From Pseudaeromonas sp038247115 (GTDB lineage Bacteria > Pseudomonadota > Gammaproteobacteria > Enterobacterales > Aeromonadaceae), in assembly GCA_038247115.1 (NCBI GenBank), contig JBBRVG010000003.1:23458-87457 (forward strand): a stretch of DNA of 64,000 bases, in the 5' to 3' direction. How positions within the stretch are numbered: the first letter of the stretch is position 1; each line of letters begins with the position of its first letter. A program made the translations under genes and the position numbers. Shown piece after piece: positions 17,725 through 26,012 of this stretch. Below the pieces are notes generated by a model that made no database searches, had not been told where the DNA came from, and saw nothing but the letters and a program-made list of their open reading frames with translations.

Positions 17725-17753
17725 CGCCACACACAACAGTGCGTGGCGCTTTT
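17725..17753 (+). terminator. terminator after panM
   Basis: A 10-bp stem CGCCACACAC / GTGCGTGGCG with one A-C mismatch and an AACA loop, followed by CTTTT. Confidence 0.75.
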
Positions 17754-17921
17754 CCGCTAATCGAATAGCAAGAGCAAGCTCCAACAAGGAGCCCATGTCC
17801 TGAGTGACCTAACACCAGGATCCTGCAATTGATGCCACCTGCTTGTCATATTTCTGCCCAGTGGCTGCTATATACTGGCGTCGGCCCCTATCTGTCGACT
17901 GTAAAAGGAACCCCGTTCGCC

Positions 17922-18920
17922 ATGAGCCTGCCCTCTTCGCCACTCGAGAAACGCTTTATCAGTGCCCTGCAGGTTGCACAGCTGGCAGGCGTATCCCGAT
18001 CGGCAGTATCACGGACCTTCACCGCCGGAGCCAGCGTTTCACCACGGACCCGGGCCAAGGTGCTGGCGGCGGCACAACAGCTGGGGTACCAGGTCAACCA
18101 TCTAGCGCGCTGCCTGCACGATACCAGCCGCATCGTCAGTCTGATCACCACCGACATTAGTACCCCCTTCCAGGCCAGCTTTCTCGATCAACTGACGCGG
18201 GCGCTGCAGCAGATCGACAAAGTGGCTATGGTCATCAATACCAAGGGCGATGCCCAGAGCGTGGCTGCAGCCTTATCACAAACCCTGAGCTTCCGCGCCG
18301 AAGCGTCGATCATCCTCTCCGGCCAACCGCAAAAGGAGCTGATCGACAAGTGCCTGACCAATGGCCAGCGCGTTATCCTGGTCAACCGCAATTATGACCA
18401 TCCCCACGCCGAGAATATCCGCATCGACAACGATGGCACCGCGCGAGCCGCGCTGGCGATCCTGCAGCGCCAGGGGTGCCAACGGGTTGCTGTGGTGGCC
18501 TCGGATGTTGGTTCAGTCGGACTGGAAGCCCGAGAGCGCGGCTTTGTTGCAGCAGCACAAGCGGCCGGACTGGAGGTGGAAGTGCTGCGCTACGGCGACA
18601 CCTCCTATGCTTCCGGCGTCGCCATGGCGGCATCACTGCGCCAGATGCCGGATGGCGTGTTCTGCGTGACAGACCTACTGGCGTGCGGCTTTCTCGATGA
18701 AGTACGGCGACGCGGCGTGCGCGTGCCGGAAGAGATGGTGCTGATCGGCTTTGACGACATAGAGCAGGCGCGCTGGCATGCCTATCAACTGACGACCTTT
18801 CGTCAACCCCAGCAGCAGATGGTGCAGCACATCATAGCCCGGCTAGAGGCCCCTTTCGGGGCCTTTGATAACGACTACACCTGTCCGCTCGAGACCGTTT
18901 GGCGAGGCACCACCCGTTAG
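17922..18920 (+). CDS. LacI-family transcriptional regulator
   Basis: A 332-residue repressor-type regulator. An N-terminal LacI helix-turn-helix (about residues 16-37, LQVAQLAGVSRSAVSRTF) is followed by the hinge region (QLGYQVNHLARCL) and a periplasmic-binding-protein-like effector domain (LVNRNYDHPHAENIRIDNDG and LIGFDDIE segments). The ATG at 17922 is chosen at the family-typical distance before the HTH, with AAAAGGA upstream. It converges on the phosphatase/ABC operon with an 18-bp gap, so it is the obvious candidate regulator of that operon. The effector is unknown and could be a sugar or sugar phosphate. Confidence 0.85.
   Translation: MSLPSSPLEKRFISALQVAQLAGVSRSAVSRTFTAGASVSPRTRAKVLAAAQQLGYQVNHLARCLHDTSRIVSLITTDISTPFQASFLDQLTRALQQIDKVAMVINTKGDAQSVAAALSQTLSFRAEASIILSGQPQKELIDKCLTNGQRVILVNRNYDHPHAENIRIDNDGTARAALAILQRQGCQRVAVVASDVGSVGLEARERGFVAAAQAAGLEVEVLRYGDTSYASGVAMAASLRQMPDGVFCVTDLLACGFLDEVRRRGVRVPEEMVLIGFDDIEQARWHAYQLTTFRQPQQQMVQHIIARLEAPFGAFDNDYTCPLETVWRGTTR
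18847..18866 (+). terminator. terminator-like hairpin inside the lacI-type gene
   Basis: AGGCCCC-TTTC-GGGGCCT-TT: a 7-bp perfect stem with a short T run, inside the last 25 codons of the regulator gene. Only 18 bp separate this gene from the convergent operon, so termination signals may have been forced into coding sequence. On the minus strand the loop is a GAAA tetraloop without a T run. Confidence 0.4.
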
Positions 18921-18938
18921 ACACACAGTGGCTGGCGC

Positions 18939-19547
18939 TCAGGCCAAGCCCTCACGGGCGAGCAGCTCCAGCATGCGATTGGCCTTCTCGATCGCCTCGA
19001 TCAGGCTCGGTTTGGGTGTTTCAAACCACTCATAAGGCTGCAACTCACGCCGCTCGCGGATCTCGTCAATGGCGGCCTGCAGTGAGGGAAATCGCTCCGG
19101 CTGTTGTCGATGCAGATAGAGAGCCGCTATGGCCACCGAACGACTACGACCCGCCCGGCAGTGGATCAGCACATGACCCCGCTCGCGGCTCGGATAGCTC
19201 GCCTTTTCTGGCAATTGCTGGCGAAAAGCGCCATCCAGCAGATAGTAACCGGCCAGCGCCATGTGATGGGGATTACCCGGGCCATCCACCAACCCCATCT
19301 TGTAACAACGGATAGCGCCGTGACCACCGGCCAGCTTCTCGCCCTCCAGCGGCAAATAGGGATCGCACACATAGTTGATGTCGAGATTGACGGCACAGTT
19401 GACGACAGCCGTGATGCCGTGAGCTCGCAACAAAGCCAGATCGCGCGCGGCTTCATCACCCCCCAGATAGAGGTGTTGCCCTTCAGGGCCGATAGCGTCA
19501 GCGATGCGATGCAGGGGCGCGCGAGGGTATTCAGGAACCGAACTCAT
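18939..19547 (-). CDS. Dual-specificity-type (cysteine-dependent) phosphatase
   Basis: A 202-residue protein of the DSP/PTP superfamily. The CX5R signature is HCRAGRSRS with nucleophile C130 and R136; D88 in GLVDGPGN is a likely general acid. There is no signal peptide, so it should act in the cytoplasm. It is the last gene of the ABC-transporter operon and its ATG overlaps the IMPase stop (ATGA), indicating translational coupling. The substrate is unknown. Members of this superfamily act on phosphoproteins, phosphoinositides, nucleotides or sugars; context suggests a small imported phosphate ester. Confidence 0.8.
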   Translation of the reverse strand: MSSVPEYPRAPLHRIADAIGPEGQHLYLGGDEAARDLALLRAHGITAVVNCAVNLDINYVCDPYLPLEGEKLAGGHGAIRCYKMGLVDGPGNPHHMALAGYYLLDGAFRQQLPEKASYPSRERGHVLIHCRAGRSRSVAIAALYLHRQQPERFPSLQAAIDEIRERRELQPYEWFETPKPSLIEAIEKANRMLELLAREGLA

Positions 19548-20380
19548 ACAGCTTTCCTTGTTAATTCAGGTTGTTCCAGGTTCAGGCCAGCAGCTGTGGC
19601 CATAACGTCGGCAAACAGAGGGACGGCAGCCAGCACAGGGCCTCCCAGTTGCCAGTCAGCATCGGCGGTGAACTCGTTGGCGATACCACCCGCTTCGCGT
19701 ACCAGCAGCAAGCCGGCCAAACAGTCCCAGGGGTTCATGTGCAGCTCTATATAGCCATCGGTGCGACCGCAGGCGACATAAGCCAGAGCCAGAGCACCAC
19801 AGGCCGAGCGGCGCACATTGCCACCGAGCGCCAGCAGCTCGGTGAGTGTCTTCAGATAAAGCTGAGTAGGCCGACGCGCATTCCAGCCCAGTTCCAGATT
19901 GGCGATGCTGAAATCGGCCGTTGATGCTACCCGGATCGGAACGCCGTTGCGTGTGGCCCCCCGCCCCTGACGCGCCACAAACAACTCATCGTGGATCGGA
20001 TCATAGATGATGCCAAACCGGGTCTGGCGCTGGCTGACAAATGCCAGCACCACACAGAAGTGGGGAATGCCGCGGGCGAAGTTGGCGGTGCCATCGATGG
20101 GATCCATGACCCAGGTGTGCTCACCGATGCGACCACCTTGCTCCTCCCCCAGCAGAGCATCATCCGGGAACTGGCGCGCAATCGATTCCCGTAGCAATCG
20201 TTCGACGGCCAGATCAGTGGCCGTCAGGAAATCCTGCGGCCCCTTGTAGCCAATTTGTTCGGGCGTCATAGCCGTAAATGCCTGTCGGGCCAGTTGGCCC
20301 GCCTCGCGCACCATGGCGATACCGGCAGCCAGACGCACAGAAAGCGCCTCTTCATGATTGAATAATTCAGTTGGTTTCAT
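19544..20380 (-). CDS. Inositol monophosphatase-family phosphatase
   Basis: A 278-residue IMPase-family enzyme. All metal-binding motifs are intact: GEEQGG (E79/E80), the DPIDGTANFARGIPHF motif (D93, D96) and WDCLAG (D219). Such enzymes hydrolyse inositol-1-phosphate, PAP, fructose-1,6-bisphosphate, histidinol phosphate or other phosphomonoesters. It is soluble and cytoplasmic. The start is ATG 20380; a TTG at 20389 is an alternative, since neither has a clear Shine-Dalgarno. Placement directly behind an importer suggests dephosphorylation of the imported substrate. Confidence 0.85.
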   Translation of the reverse strand: MKPTELFNHEEALSVRLAAGIAMVREAGQLARQAFTAMTPEQIGYKGPQDFLTATDLAVERLLRESIARQFPDDALLGEEQGGRIGEHTWVMDPIDGTANFARGIPHFCVVLAFVSQRQTRFGIIYDPIHDELFVARQGRGATRNGVPIRVASTADFSIANLELGWNARRPTQLYLKTLTELLALGGNVRRSACGALALAYVACGRTDGYIELHMNPWDCLAGLLLVREAGGIANEFTADADWQLGGPVLAAVPLFADVMATAAGLNLEQPELTRKAV

Positions 20381-20392
20381 CAGGTACAACCG

Positions 20393-20412
20393 GCGCCAGC
20401 CATAACTGGCGC
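20393..20412 (-). other. intercistronic stem-loop after the substrate-binding-protein gene
   Basis: GCGCCAG / CTGGCGC, a 7-bp perfect stem with a 6-nt loop, lies between the binding-protein stop (20424) and the phosphatase start. There is no T run. Such structures after binding-protein genes often stabilise the upstream mRNA and raise binding-protein yield over distal genes. Confidence 0.45.
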
Positions 20413-20423
20413 GCTCCTTTGGG

Positions 20424-21527
20424 TTAGCGGGTAAAATTCAGGCGCCACACATCAGACCAGCGTTGGCGGGCATCGAAATCCTGCAGTGCCGAGGTGGACT
20501 GGTATTGCAACACCTGACCCCACACCGAGTGGAGGCCTGATGCCTCTTTGGCATGCGGTGGAATCGCGCTGTTGCCGGAGACCTTGCCATCGACCGTCTG
20601 GTTGGATATCCCCTCTTCGGTCATCAGGTAGTGGATCAGCAGCCTGGCCGCATTCGGGCTCTTGGTCTTGGTCGAGATCAGACCAAAGGCCGGGGTCGAC
20701 AGACCAACAAACGGCTGCATGCCGGTGCAGATGGCCATGCGCAACTTACCCTTGGCGACATCCCGATATTTAGCGGTAGAAATCAGCCCCATAAACGGCT
20801 CCTTCTGCCCCGGAGCACCCACGGCTTCACTGGCTGATCCGTCCGAGTCAGTCGGCAAGGGACCATTCTTGGCAAATGCTTTGACCCAGGCTTCCGTGGC
20901 AGATCCCTGGGTGCGGTCGAACGGCTTACCATAATAAGCCTGGTAGGCAGTGGCCATCTGTTCATCATAGTGATGCTCAATCTGATTGAACCAATCCAGA
21001 TAACTGGCCTTGGTGAGCGGATCCTGCAGTGTAACCTTGCGCTGCCATTTGGCATCGGTCAGTGCCCATATGTTGTCTACCGGACACTTGGCATAGGTCT
21101 CGCTGTTGTAGCTCCAGACCACGGGATCGCCATACACCACCAGCGGATCCCGGTTCGCCGCCGGGATCTGGGCCAGCAGATCGGGAGGCGTCCAGCTCGC
21201 GACTACCCCCAGCGGCATCATCTGTGCCAGCGCGGCAGTTGGATCGCCGGTCAGCACCACATCACCCCGCACACTGTCGGCACGAAACTCACGGGTCATC
21301 TTCTCCAGCTGAGCGGCACCGTTGATCTTGATACCCTCGGCCTTGAGGCCGTACTTCTGGCTAAATGCGGCAGCCGTGTCGACGATTTTGCCCGACGGGG
21401 CATAAATCGTGATTGGAGCCTCCTGACGGGCGGCGGCGATCAGCACCTGCAGATCGAACGACTCGGCAGCAAGGCTCTGTTGTGCTGCCAGTGCGGCGGC
21501 CAGCAACACGGGGATACGGGATCTCAT
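20424..21527 (-). CDS. ABC transporter periplasmic substrate-binding protein (ferric/organophosphate type)
   Basis: A 367-residue periplasmic protein with a Sec signal peptide (MRSRIPVLLAAALAAQQSLAAES). The fold is the type II binding-protein cluster that includes FbpA/AfuA, PhnS-type 2-aminoethylphosphonate proteins and polyamine/thiamine proteins. Conserved features include ITIYAPSGK near the mature N-terminus, VVLTGDP, and GDPVVWSYNSETY. The tyrosine pair that binds ferric iron in FbpA is not evident, so iron is not the favoured ligand. The ATG at 21527 starts the signal peptide and has a GGAG Shine-Dalgarno. It is the third gene of the operon. Confidence 0.85.
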   Translation of the reverse strand: MRSRIPVLLAAALAAQQSLAAESFDLQVLIAAARQEAPITIYAPSGKIVDTAAAFSQKYGLKAEGIKINGAAQLEKMTREFRADSVRGDVVLTGDPTAALAQMMPLGVVASWTPPDLLAQIPAANRDPLVVYGDPVVWSYNSETYAKCPVDNIWALTDAKWQRKVTLQDPLTKASYLDWFNQIEHHYDEQMATAYQAYYGKPFDRTQGSATEAWVKAFAKNGPLPTDSDGSASEAVGAPGQKEPFMGLISTAKYRDVAKGKLRMAICTGMQPFVGLSTPAFGLISTKTKSPNAARLLIHYLMTEEGISNQTVDGKVSGNSAIPPHAKEASGLHSVWGQVLQYQSTSALQDFDARQRWSDVWRLNFTR

Positions 21528-21534
21528 TGTGGGT

Positions 21535-22686
21535 TCACTCCTGATAGCGGTGAGGGTAGGTAGCATGGGTTTGGGTGATCGCATCGGCTGCCAGCAGCTC
21601 CCGACGTCGTCCTTGTGAGTCAAATAGGTGCAGATCTTCGGCAGCGATCATCAAGACCAGAACATCGCCCTCGCAATGAGTCGGCGGAGTCTGGGTGTTC
21701 AGCAGCAGGCGCTGGCCCGCGACACTGAGCTCGAGGATCCAGCTGCCGCCCGTGGGCAGCACGCTTTCAAGCCTGGCTTTGAGTTGCAGTGGCCGCGGCT
21801 CCGAGACCAGGGCCAGGTGGCCGAGCTGGATGCGCTCCGGGCGAATACCGACCGCCGAGATCCACGCCACTTCATCGCCGAGGCTGCGCAAGTACGGCCA
21901 CAGCAGCTCGGCAAACAGCGAACGGCTATCCAGCTCTATGATGTTGATCGGCGGTGTACCGACAAATTCCGCCACAAAACGGTTGGCTGGCCGAGCGTAG
22001 ATCTCGTGCGGCGTCCCCACCTGTTGCAGCTCACCATCCTTCATCACGGCAATACGAGTCGCCAACGCCATCGCCTCCCACTGATCATGGGTGACGAACA
22101 GCATGGTGGTCCCGTACTGCTGATGGATCCGTTTAAGCTCGGTGCGCATCTCGAGGCGCAGACGGGCATCCAGGTTCGACAACGGCTCATCCAGCAGCAG
22201 GATCTCCGGGTTGACGGCCAGGGTACGCGCCAACGCCACCCGCTGCTGCTGACCACCCGACAGCTGCGAGGGGTAACGATCACGATAGGCGGCGATACCG
22301 AGCGTGGTCATCACCGACTGCAGGGTCTGCTCCCGCTCCGCCCGTGGCATCTTGCGCAGCTTGAGACCGAATTCGATATTCTGCGCCACCGTCAGATGGG
22401 GCCAGAGCGCATAGCTCTGGAACACCAGTCCCAGATTCCGCTTCTCGGCGGCAATGAAGAGACCGGCCTGTACCGAATCGACGATGCGCTCGCCAAGGCG
22501 GATCTCGCCGCCACTGGCATGCTCGAGTCCGGCAATCATCCGCAGTGTCGTGGTCTTGCCGCAACCGGACGGCCCCAGCAGACACATGAATTCGCCGGCT
22601 TCTATGGTCAGATCCAGCGCCTTGACCGCGAAGTGACCACTGCGGTCATAGTTCTTGCAGACGTGGTTGAGTTGAATGTTGGGCAT
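21535..22686 (-). CDS. ABC transporter ATP-binding protein (PotA/FbpC-like)
   Basis: A 383-residue importer ATPase. Walker A is GPSGCGKTT (residues 38-46), the signature is LSGGQQQRVALA, Walker B is ILLLDEPLSN, and a C-terminal TOBE-type regulatory domain follows (from about residue 240). It energises the adjacent permease. The ATG at 22686 shares one base with the permease stop (TGATG), showing coupling. The longer open frame upstream overlaps the permease gene and is rejected. Closest recognisable groups are FbpC/AfuC and the PhnT2 2-aminoethylphosphonate ATPases. Confidence 0.9.
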   Translation of the reverse strand: MPNIQLNHVCKNYDRSGHFAVKALDLTIEAGEFMCLLGPSGCGKTTTLRMIAGLEHASGGEIRLGERIVDSVQAGLFIAAEKRNLGLVFQSYALWPHLTVAQNIEFGLKLRKMPRAEREQTLQSVMTTLGIAAYRDRYPSQLSGGQQQRVALARTLAVNPEILLLDEPLSNLDARLRLEMRTELKRIHQQYGTTMLFVTHDQWEAMALATRIAVMKDGELQQVGTPHEIYARPANRFVAEFVGTPPINIIELDSRSLFAELLWPYLRSLGDEVAWISAVGIRPERIQLGHLALVSEPRPLQLKARLESVLPTGGSWILELSVAGQRLLLNTQTPPTHCEGDVLVLMIAAEDLHLFDSQGRRRELLAADAITQTHATYPHRYQE

Positions 22687-24512
22687 CAGCTTCCGAGTCC
22701 TTGTGCCAGGTTGGTACGAGTCAGTTTCTGGGTCAGCAGGGTACCGGTGAAGGCCAGTAGGCAGACCAGCAACACGACGGCATTCGCCGCCTGCAGGTAG
22801 TTGTAATCGATGAGCCGCAGCGCATAGGTAGTCAGAACATCCGTCGAGGGGACAGCCAACATCACGAACAGACTCAGGCCATTGATACCGGAGATAAAGG
22901 GCAGCAGGATCCCAGTCACCAAAGCCCCCTTCTGGATCGGGATCACGATGCACACCAGGCGGCGTAACCAGCCGGCACCGGCCATTTGAGCCGCCTCTTC
23001 CGGCTCCTTGCCCAGTTGTATCATGGCTGAGATGCCGGCGCGGGAAGCATAGGGCATCTCATCGGCGATCAACGCCAGTATCAGCAGAGTGACAGTGCCA
23101 TACAGGGCTGGTAGCGGCCCCCGAGGCTCGGCAAACAGCGACAGATAGGCTGCAGCAAAGGCGATGCCGGGAACCAGATAGGGGAAGAAGGTGACCTGCC
23201 GCAACAGCAGTGCCAGCCAGCCGAATGGAGTCCGGACGACCACATAGCCAGCCAGCAGCCCCAAGACGCCCGCACCGACCGCGGCCAGGCCGACGATCCA
23301 CAGGGTATTCCAGGCGGCCCGCCACAGGTTCGGGCTCAATAGCACACCACGGGTCTCGGCAACCGTATCGAGATGGTCGCCCATCCAGAAATCGAGGGTG
23401 AAATTCGCCAGCGAGAAATCCCCCGGGACCCGCATCAGGGTCGAGAGGATCAAGACAGTGAGTGGCAGGATGACCGAGATGAGAAACACCCCGCTGACCA
23501 GACCCACCGCCGGCCACTGCCAGCGACCGAGAGAGTGCTGGCGCAACAGACCACCCTTGCCACTGACAGTCACGAACTTGCGAGCCTCCTTGAGCAGGGT
23601 GGCATCCAGCAACAGGGAGACCACGCCCAACAACATGATGGCGCAGGCGACGACAGCCGCGACACCCGTCTGGCGCAGCTCTATGCTACGAAACAGCGAC
23701 GTCGAGAGCACAGTGTAATTGACCGGCAAACCGAGCAGATAGGAGACACCGAATTCACCCAGTACCTTGGCGAAGATCAGCACACAGGCCGACATCAGGG
23801 ATGGCAGCATCAGCGGCAGCAGGATGCGTCCCATGACGGTCATGGTATTGGCGCCCAGAATACGGGCCGAATCCTCCAGCTGGATATCGAAGGTGCGCAG
23901 CGCGTTGCCAAACAGCAGGATCACGAACGGGATATAGTTCAACGCCAGGATCAGCACGATCGGCAGCTCGCCATAGGCCAGCCAGTCCGGAGGTGACATG
24001 CCCATCGCCTCCAGCCAGCCCTGCTGGCCACCGATGCTACGGTTACGAAATAACGTGGTCCAGGCCATGGCGAAGGTCCAGGCGGGGAGCATATAGGGAA
24101 CTATCAGGGCGGTGGCAAACCAGGTTCTGCCCAGCAGATTACTGCGGGTGACAAGCCAGGCCAGGAGACCACCGAGAGTCAGCGACAGCAAGATGACACC
24201 GCTCGCCACTCGCAGCGTATGCCACAGCGGTTGCCAGAACATGGCCTCCGCCACCGGAGAACTCAGGGTGCGGATCAGGTAGTAATAGGTCCACTCCCCC
24301 GTCATGGCCCCGATACGGCGTTCATCACCAAACTGCACCTGTACCGCATCCAGCAGCAAGGCGCAGACCGGTACCGCAATAAAGTAGATAAACAGCAGCG
24401 CCAGCAGTAGCCCGAACAGCGTGGTCGGTGACTGGAGAAGTCCGTGCCAGCGGTAACGCAGCGTCAGTAAATGAGCGCGCCACGGCATGAGTCGGCAGGT
24501 CAGGGTATTCAC
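22686..24512 (-). CDS. Fused two-domain ABC permease (FbpB/PhnU2 type)
   Basis: A 608-residue inner-membrane permease made of two BPD-type permease halves (about residues 1-300 and 330-600), each with an EAA-like loop (for example EDSARILGANTMTVMGRILLP in the first and EEAAQMAGAGWLRRLVCIVIP in the second). About 12 transmembrane helices are expected. The start is a GTG at 24512, preceded by AAGGAGAG; an in-frame ATG at 24488 is the alternative. It is the first gene of a five-gene operon: permease, ATPase, binding protein, IMPase, DSP phosphatase. Confidence 0.88.
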   Translation of the reverse strand: MNTLTCRLMPWRAHLLTLRYRWHGLLQSPTTLFGLLLALLFIYFIAVPVCALLLDAVQVQFGDERRIGAMTGEWTYYYLIRTLSSPVAEAMFWQPLWHTLRVASGVILLSLTLGGLLAWLVTRSNLLGRTWFATALIVPYMLPAWTFAMAWTTLFRNRSIGGQQGWLEAMGMSPPDWLAYGELPIVLILALNYIPFVILLFGNALRTFDIQLEDSARILGANTMTVMGRILLPLMLPSLMSACVLIFAKVLGEFGVSYLLGLPVNYTVLSTSLFRSIELRQTGVAAVVACAIMLLGVVSLLLDATLLKEARKFVTVSGKGGLLRQHSLGRWQWPAVGLVSGVFLISVILPLTVLILSTLMRVPGDFSLANFTLDFWMGDHLDTVAETRGVLLSPNLWRAAWNTLWIVGLAAVGAGVLGLLAGYVVVRTPFGWLALLLRQVTFFPYLVPGIAFAAAYLSLFAEPRGPLPALYGTVTLLILALIADEMPYASRAGISAMIQLGKEPEEAAQMAGAGWLRRLVCIVIPIQKGALVTGILLPFISGINGLSLFVMLAVPSTDVLTTYALRLIDYNYLQAANAVVLLVCLLAFTGTLLTQKLTRTNLAQGLGS

Positions 24513-24537
24513 GGTAAACAGCTCTCCTTGCTATCTG

Positions 24538-24555
24538 ATTGCACAGCTGTGCAAT
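24538..24555. promoter_or_regulatory. 18-bp perfect palindrome, candidate operator
   Basis: ATTGCACAGCTGTGCAAT is a perfect palindrome ending 25 bp upstream of the permease GTG. A TTGAAC hexamer, a possible -35 box for the minus strand, abuts it on the far side (24556-24561), so a protein bound here would block promoter access. The natural candidate is the convergent LacI-type regulator. The centre is AGCT and not the central CG common in LacI operators, which is a caution. Confidence 0.6.
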
Positions 24556-24680
24556 GTTCAACATGCTAGGAGAACAATGTGACGGTGCCATGACAGTCCC
24601 ATGGCGATACAGCGGAATGGATCTATGGCCGGTGGATAAGTGGCGGGGATCCAGGTTAGCCGGCGGTTAAAAGGCACCTA

Positions 24681-24713
24681 TAAAAATGCCGCTCATCGGT
24701 GATGAGCGGCATT
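24681..24713 (-). terminator. terminator after glpX
   Basis: A 13-bp perfect stem (AATGCCGCTCATC and complement) with a 3-nt loop, followed on the minus strand by TTTTATAGG. Confidence 0.9.
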
Positions 24714-24761
24714 CACAACTCAGCTTGGGATCATGGCCCGCGCCGATTCAGCAGGGCAACA

Positions 24762-25769
24762 TCAAAGAATAATGTCGCGCAGGCGCTGATCCTTGCGATC
24801 CAGATAATGGGTAGAGCTGATGCGGCGTATGGTCCGCGACTTGCCGCGGATCAGCAAGGTTTCGGTGGTCGCCAGGGTGCCATCACTGGTAATGCCCTCC
24901 AGCAAATCGCCCTTGGTGATACCGGTGACCGAGATGATGACGTTGTCGGTACGCACCATATCTTCCAGCTTGAGCACCACTTCGGCTTCGACGCCCATCT
25001 TGGCACAACGAGCCAGTTCATCGGCTCCCAGAATGCGATTCTCTTCGGTATTGCCTTTCACCTTGTGACGGGGCAACAGCCGACCTTGCATGTCGCCATC
25101 CAGCGCCCGGACCACGGCGGCAGAGACCACACCTTCCGGAGCACCGCCAATGCAGTACAACATATCGACTTCATTATCCGGCAGGCAGGTCAGCACAGAG
25201 GCGGCGACATCACCATCGGGAATGGCAAACACCCGCACGCCCATCTGTTGCATCTGGCGGATAGCCTCATCATGGCGGGGCTTGGCCAGGGTAATTACGG
25301 TCAGGCGACTAATCGGTTTGCCCAGCGCCGCCGCCACCGAATGGATGTTGTCCACCAGCGGCTTGTTCAGATCGATGGCGCCCTTGGCTTTATAACCCAC
25401 GATCAGTTTTTCCATATACATATCGGGGGAGCACATGAAGCCCCCTTTGTCCGCCGCCGCCAACACGGCCACCGCATTGGCCTGGCCCATGGCCGTCATG
25501 CGGGTACCGTCAATCGGGTCAACGGCTATATCCACGGCATCGCCGCCACAGCCGACTTTCTCACCGATATACAGCATAGGTGCCTCGTCGATCTCGCCTT
25601 CACCGATCACGATCTCGCCGTCGATTTCTACCTGATTCAAGACCAGCCGCATCGCCTCTACGGCAGCACCATCAGCCACATTCTTGTCACCACGGCCAAG
25701 CCATTTGTAGCCTGCCAGCGCGGCAGCCTCTGTTACTCGGGAAAATTCGATCGCCAGTTCACGTCTCAT
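24762..25769 (-). CDS. glpX: Class II fructose-1,6-bisphosphatase GlpX
   Basis: A 335-residue manganese-dependent fructose-1,6-bisphosphatase for gluconeogenesis. It matches E. coli GlpX closely from the first residues (MRRELAIEFSRVTEAAALAG), with metal-site motifs GEGEIDEAPMLY and DPIDGTRMTAMG. The ATG at 25769 is taken from this match; an ATG at 25808 is possible. It stands alone, without glpFK. With pckA it gives the window two gluconeogenic enzymes. Confidence 0.96.
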   Translation of the reverse strand: MRRELAIEFSRVTEAAALAGYKWLGRGDKNVADGAAVEAMRLVLNQVEIDGEIVIGEGEIDEAPMLYIGEKVGCGGDAVDIAVDPIDGTRMTAMGQANAVAVLAAADKGGFMCSPDMYMEKLIVGYKAKGAIDLNKPLVDNIHSVAAALGKPISRLTVITLAKPRHDEAIRQMQQMGVRVFAIPDGDVAASVLTCLPDNEVDMLYCIGGAPEGVVSAAVVRALDGDMQGRLLPRHKVKGNTEENRILGADELARCAKMGVEAEVVLKLEDMVRTDNVIISVTGITKGDLLEGITSDGTLATTETLLIRGKSRTIRRISSTHYLDRKDQRLRDIIL

Positions 25770-26012
25770 AGCTGCATTTACCTGTGGATTGTCCGGGGGA
25801 TTCGTCAAAACGGCGGCATTTTACCACCACAGAAAAACCTTTGCCTGCCGGAATCACTATATGACGCAGATCGTCAGGTCTTTCACGATCATCACAAAGT
25901 TCCGCCAACATAAAAACTTCATCAATGAGTAACAAAACCGTCACGCCCGACTCCTAGCATGGCCCTCGTTGACCACCCTCGCAAAACAAAAATTGCCCGA
26001 TACAAGGAATGA

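Noticed and set aside
21628..22800. 390-codon plus-strand open frame
   Set aside because: Antisense to the ABC ATPase, which has all Walker and signature motifs.
20424..24512. Simple ferric-iron importer (FbpABC)
   Set aside because: The fold group fits, but I see no tyrosine pair typical of ferric-binding proteins, and two cytoplasmic phosphatases plus a LacI regulator do not fit iron uptake. Not fully excluded.
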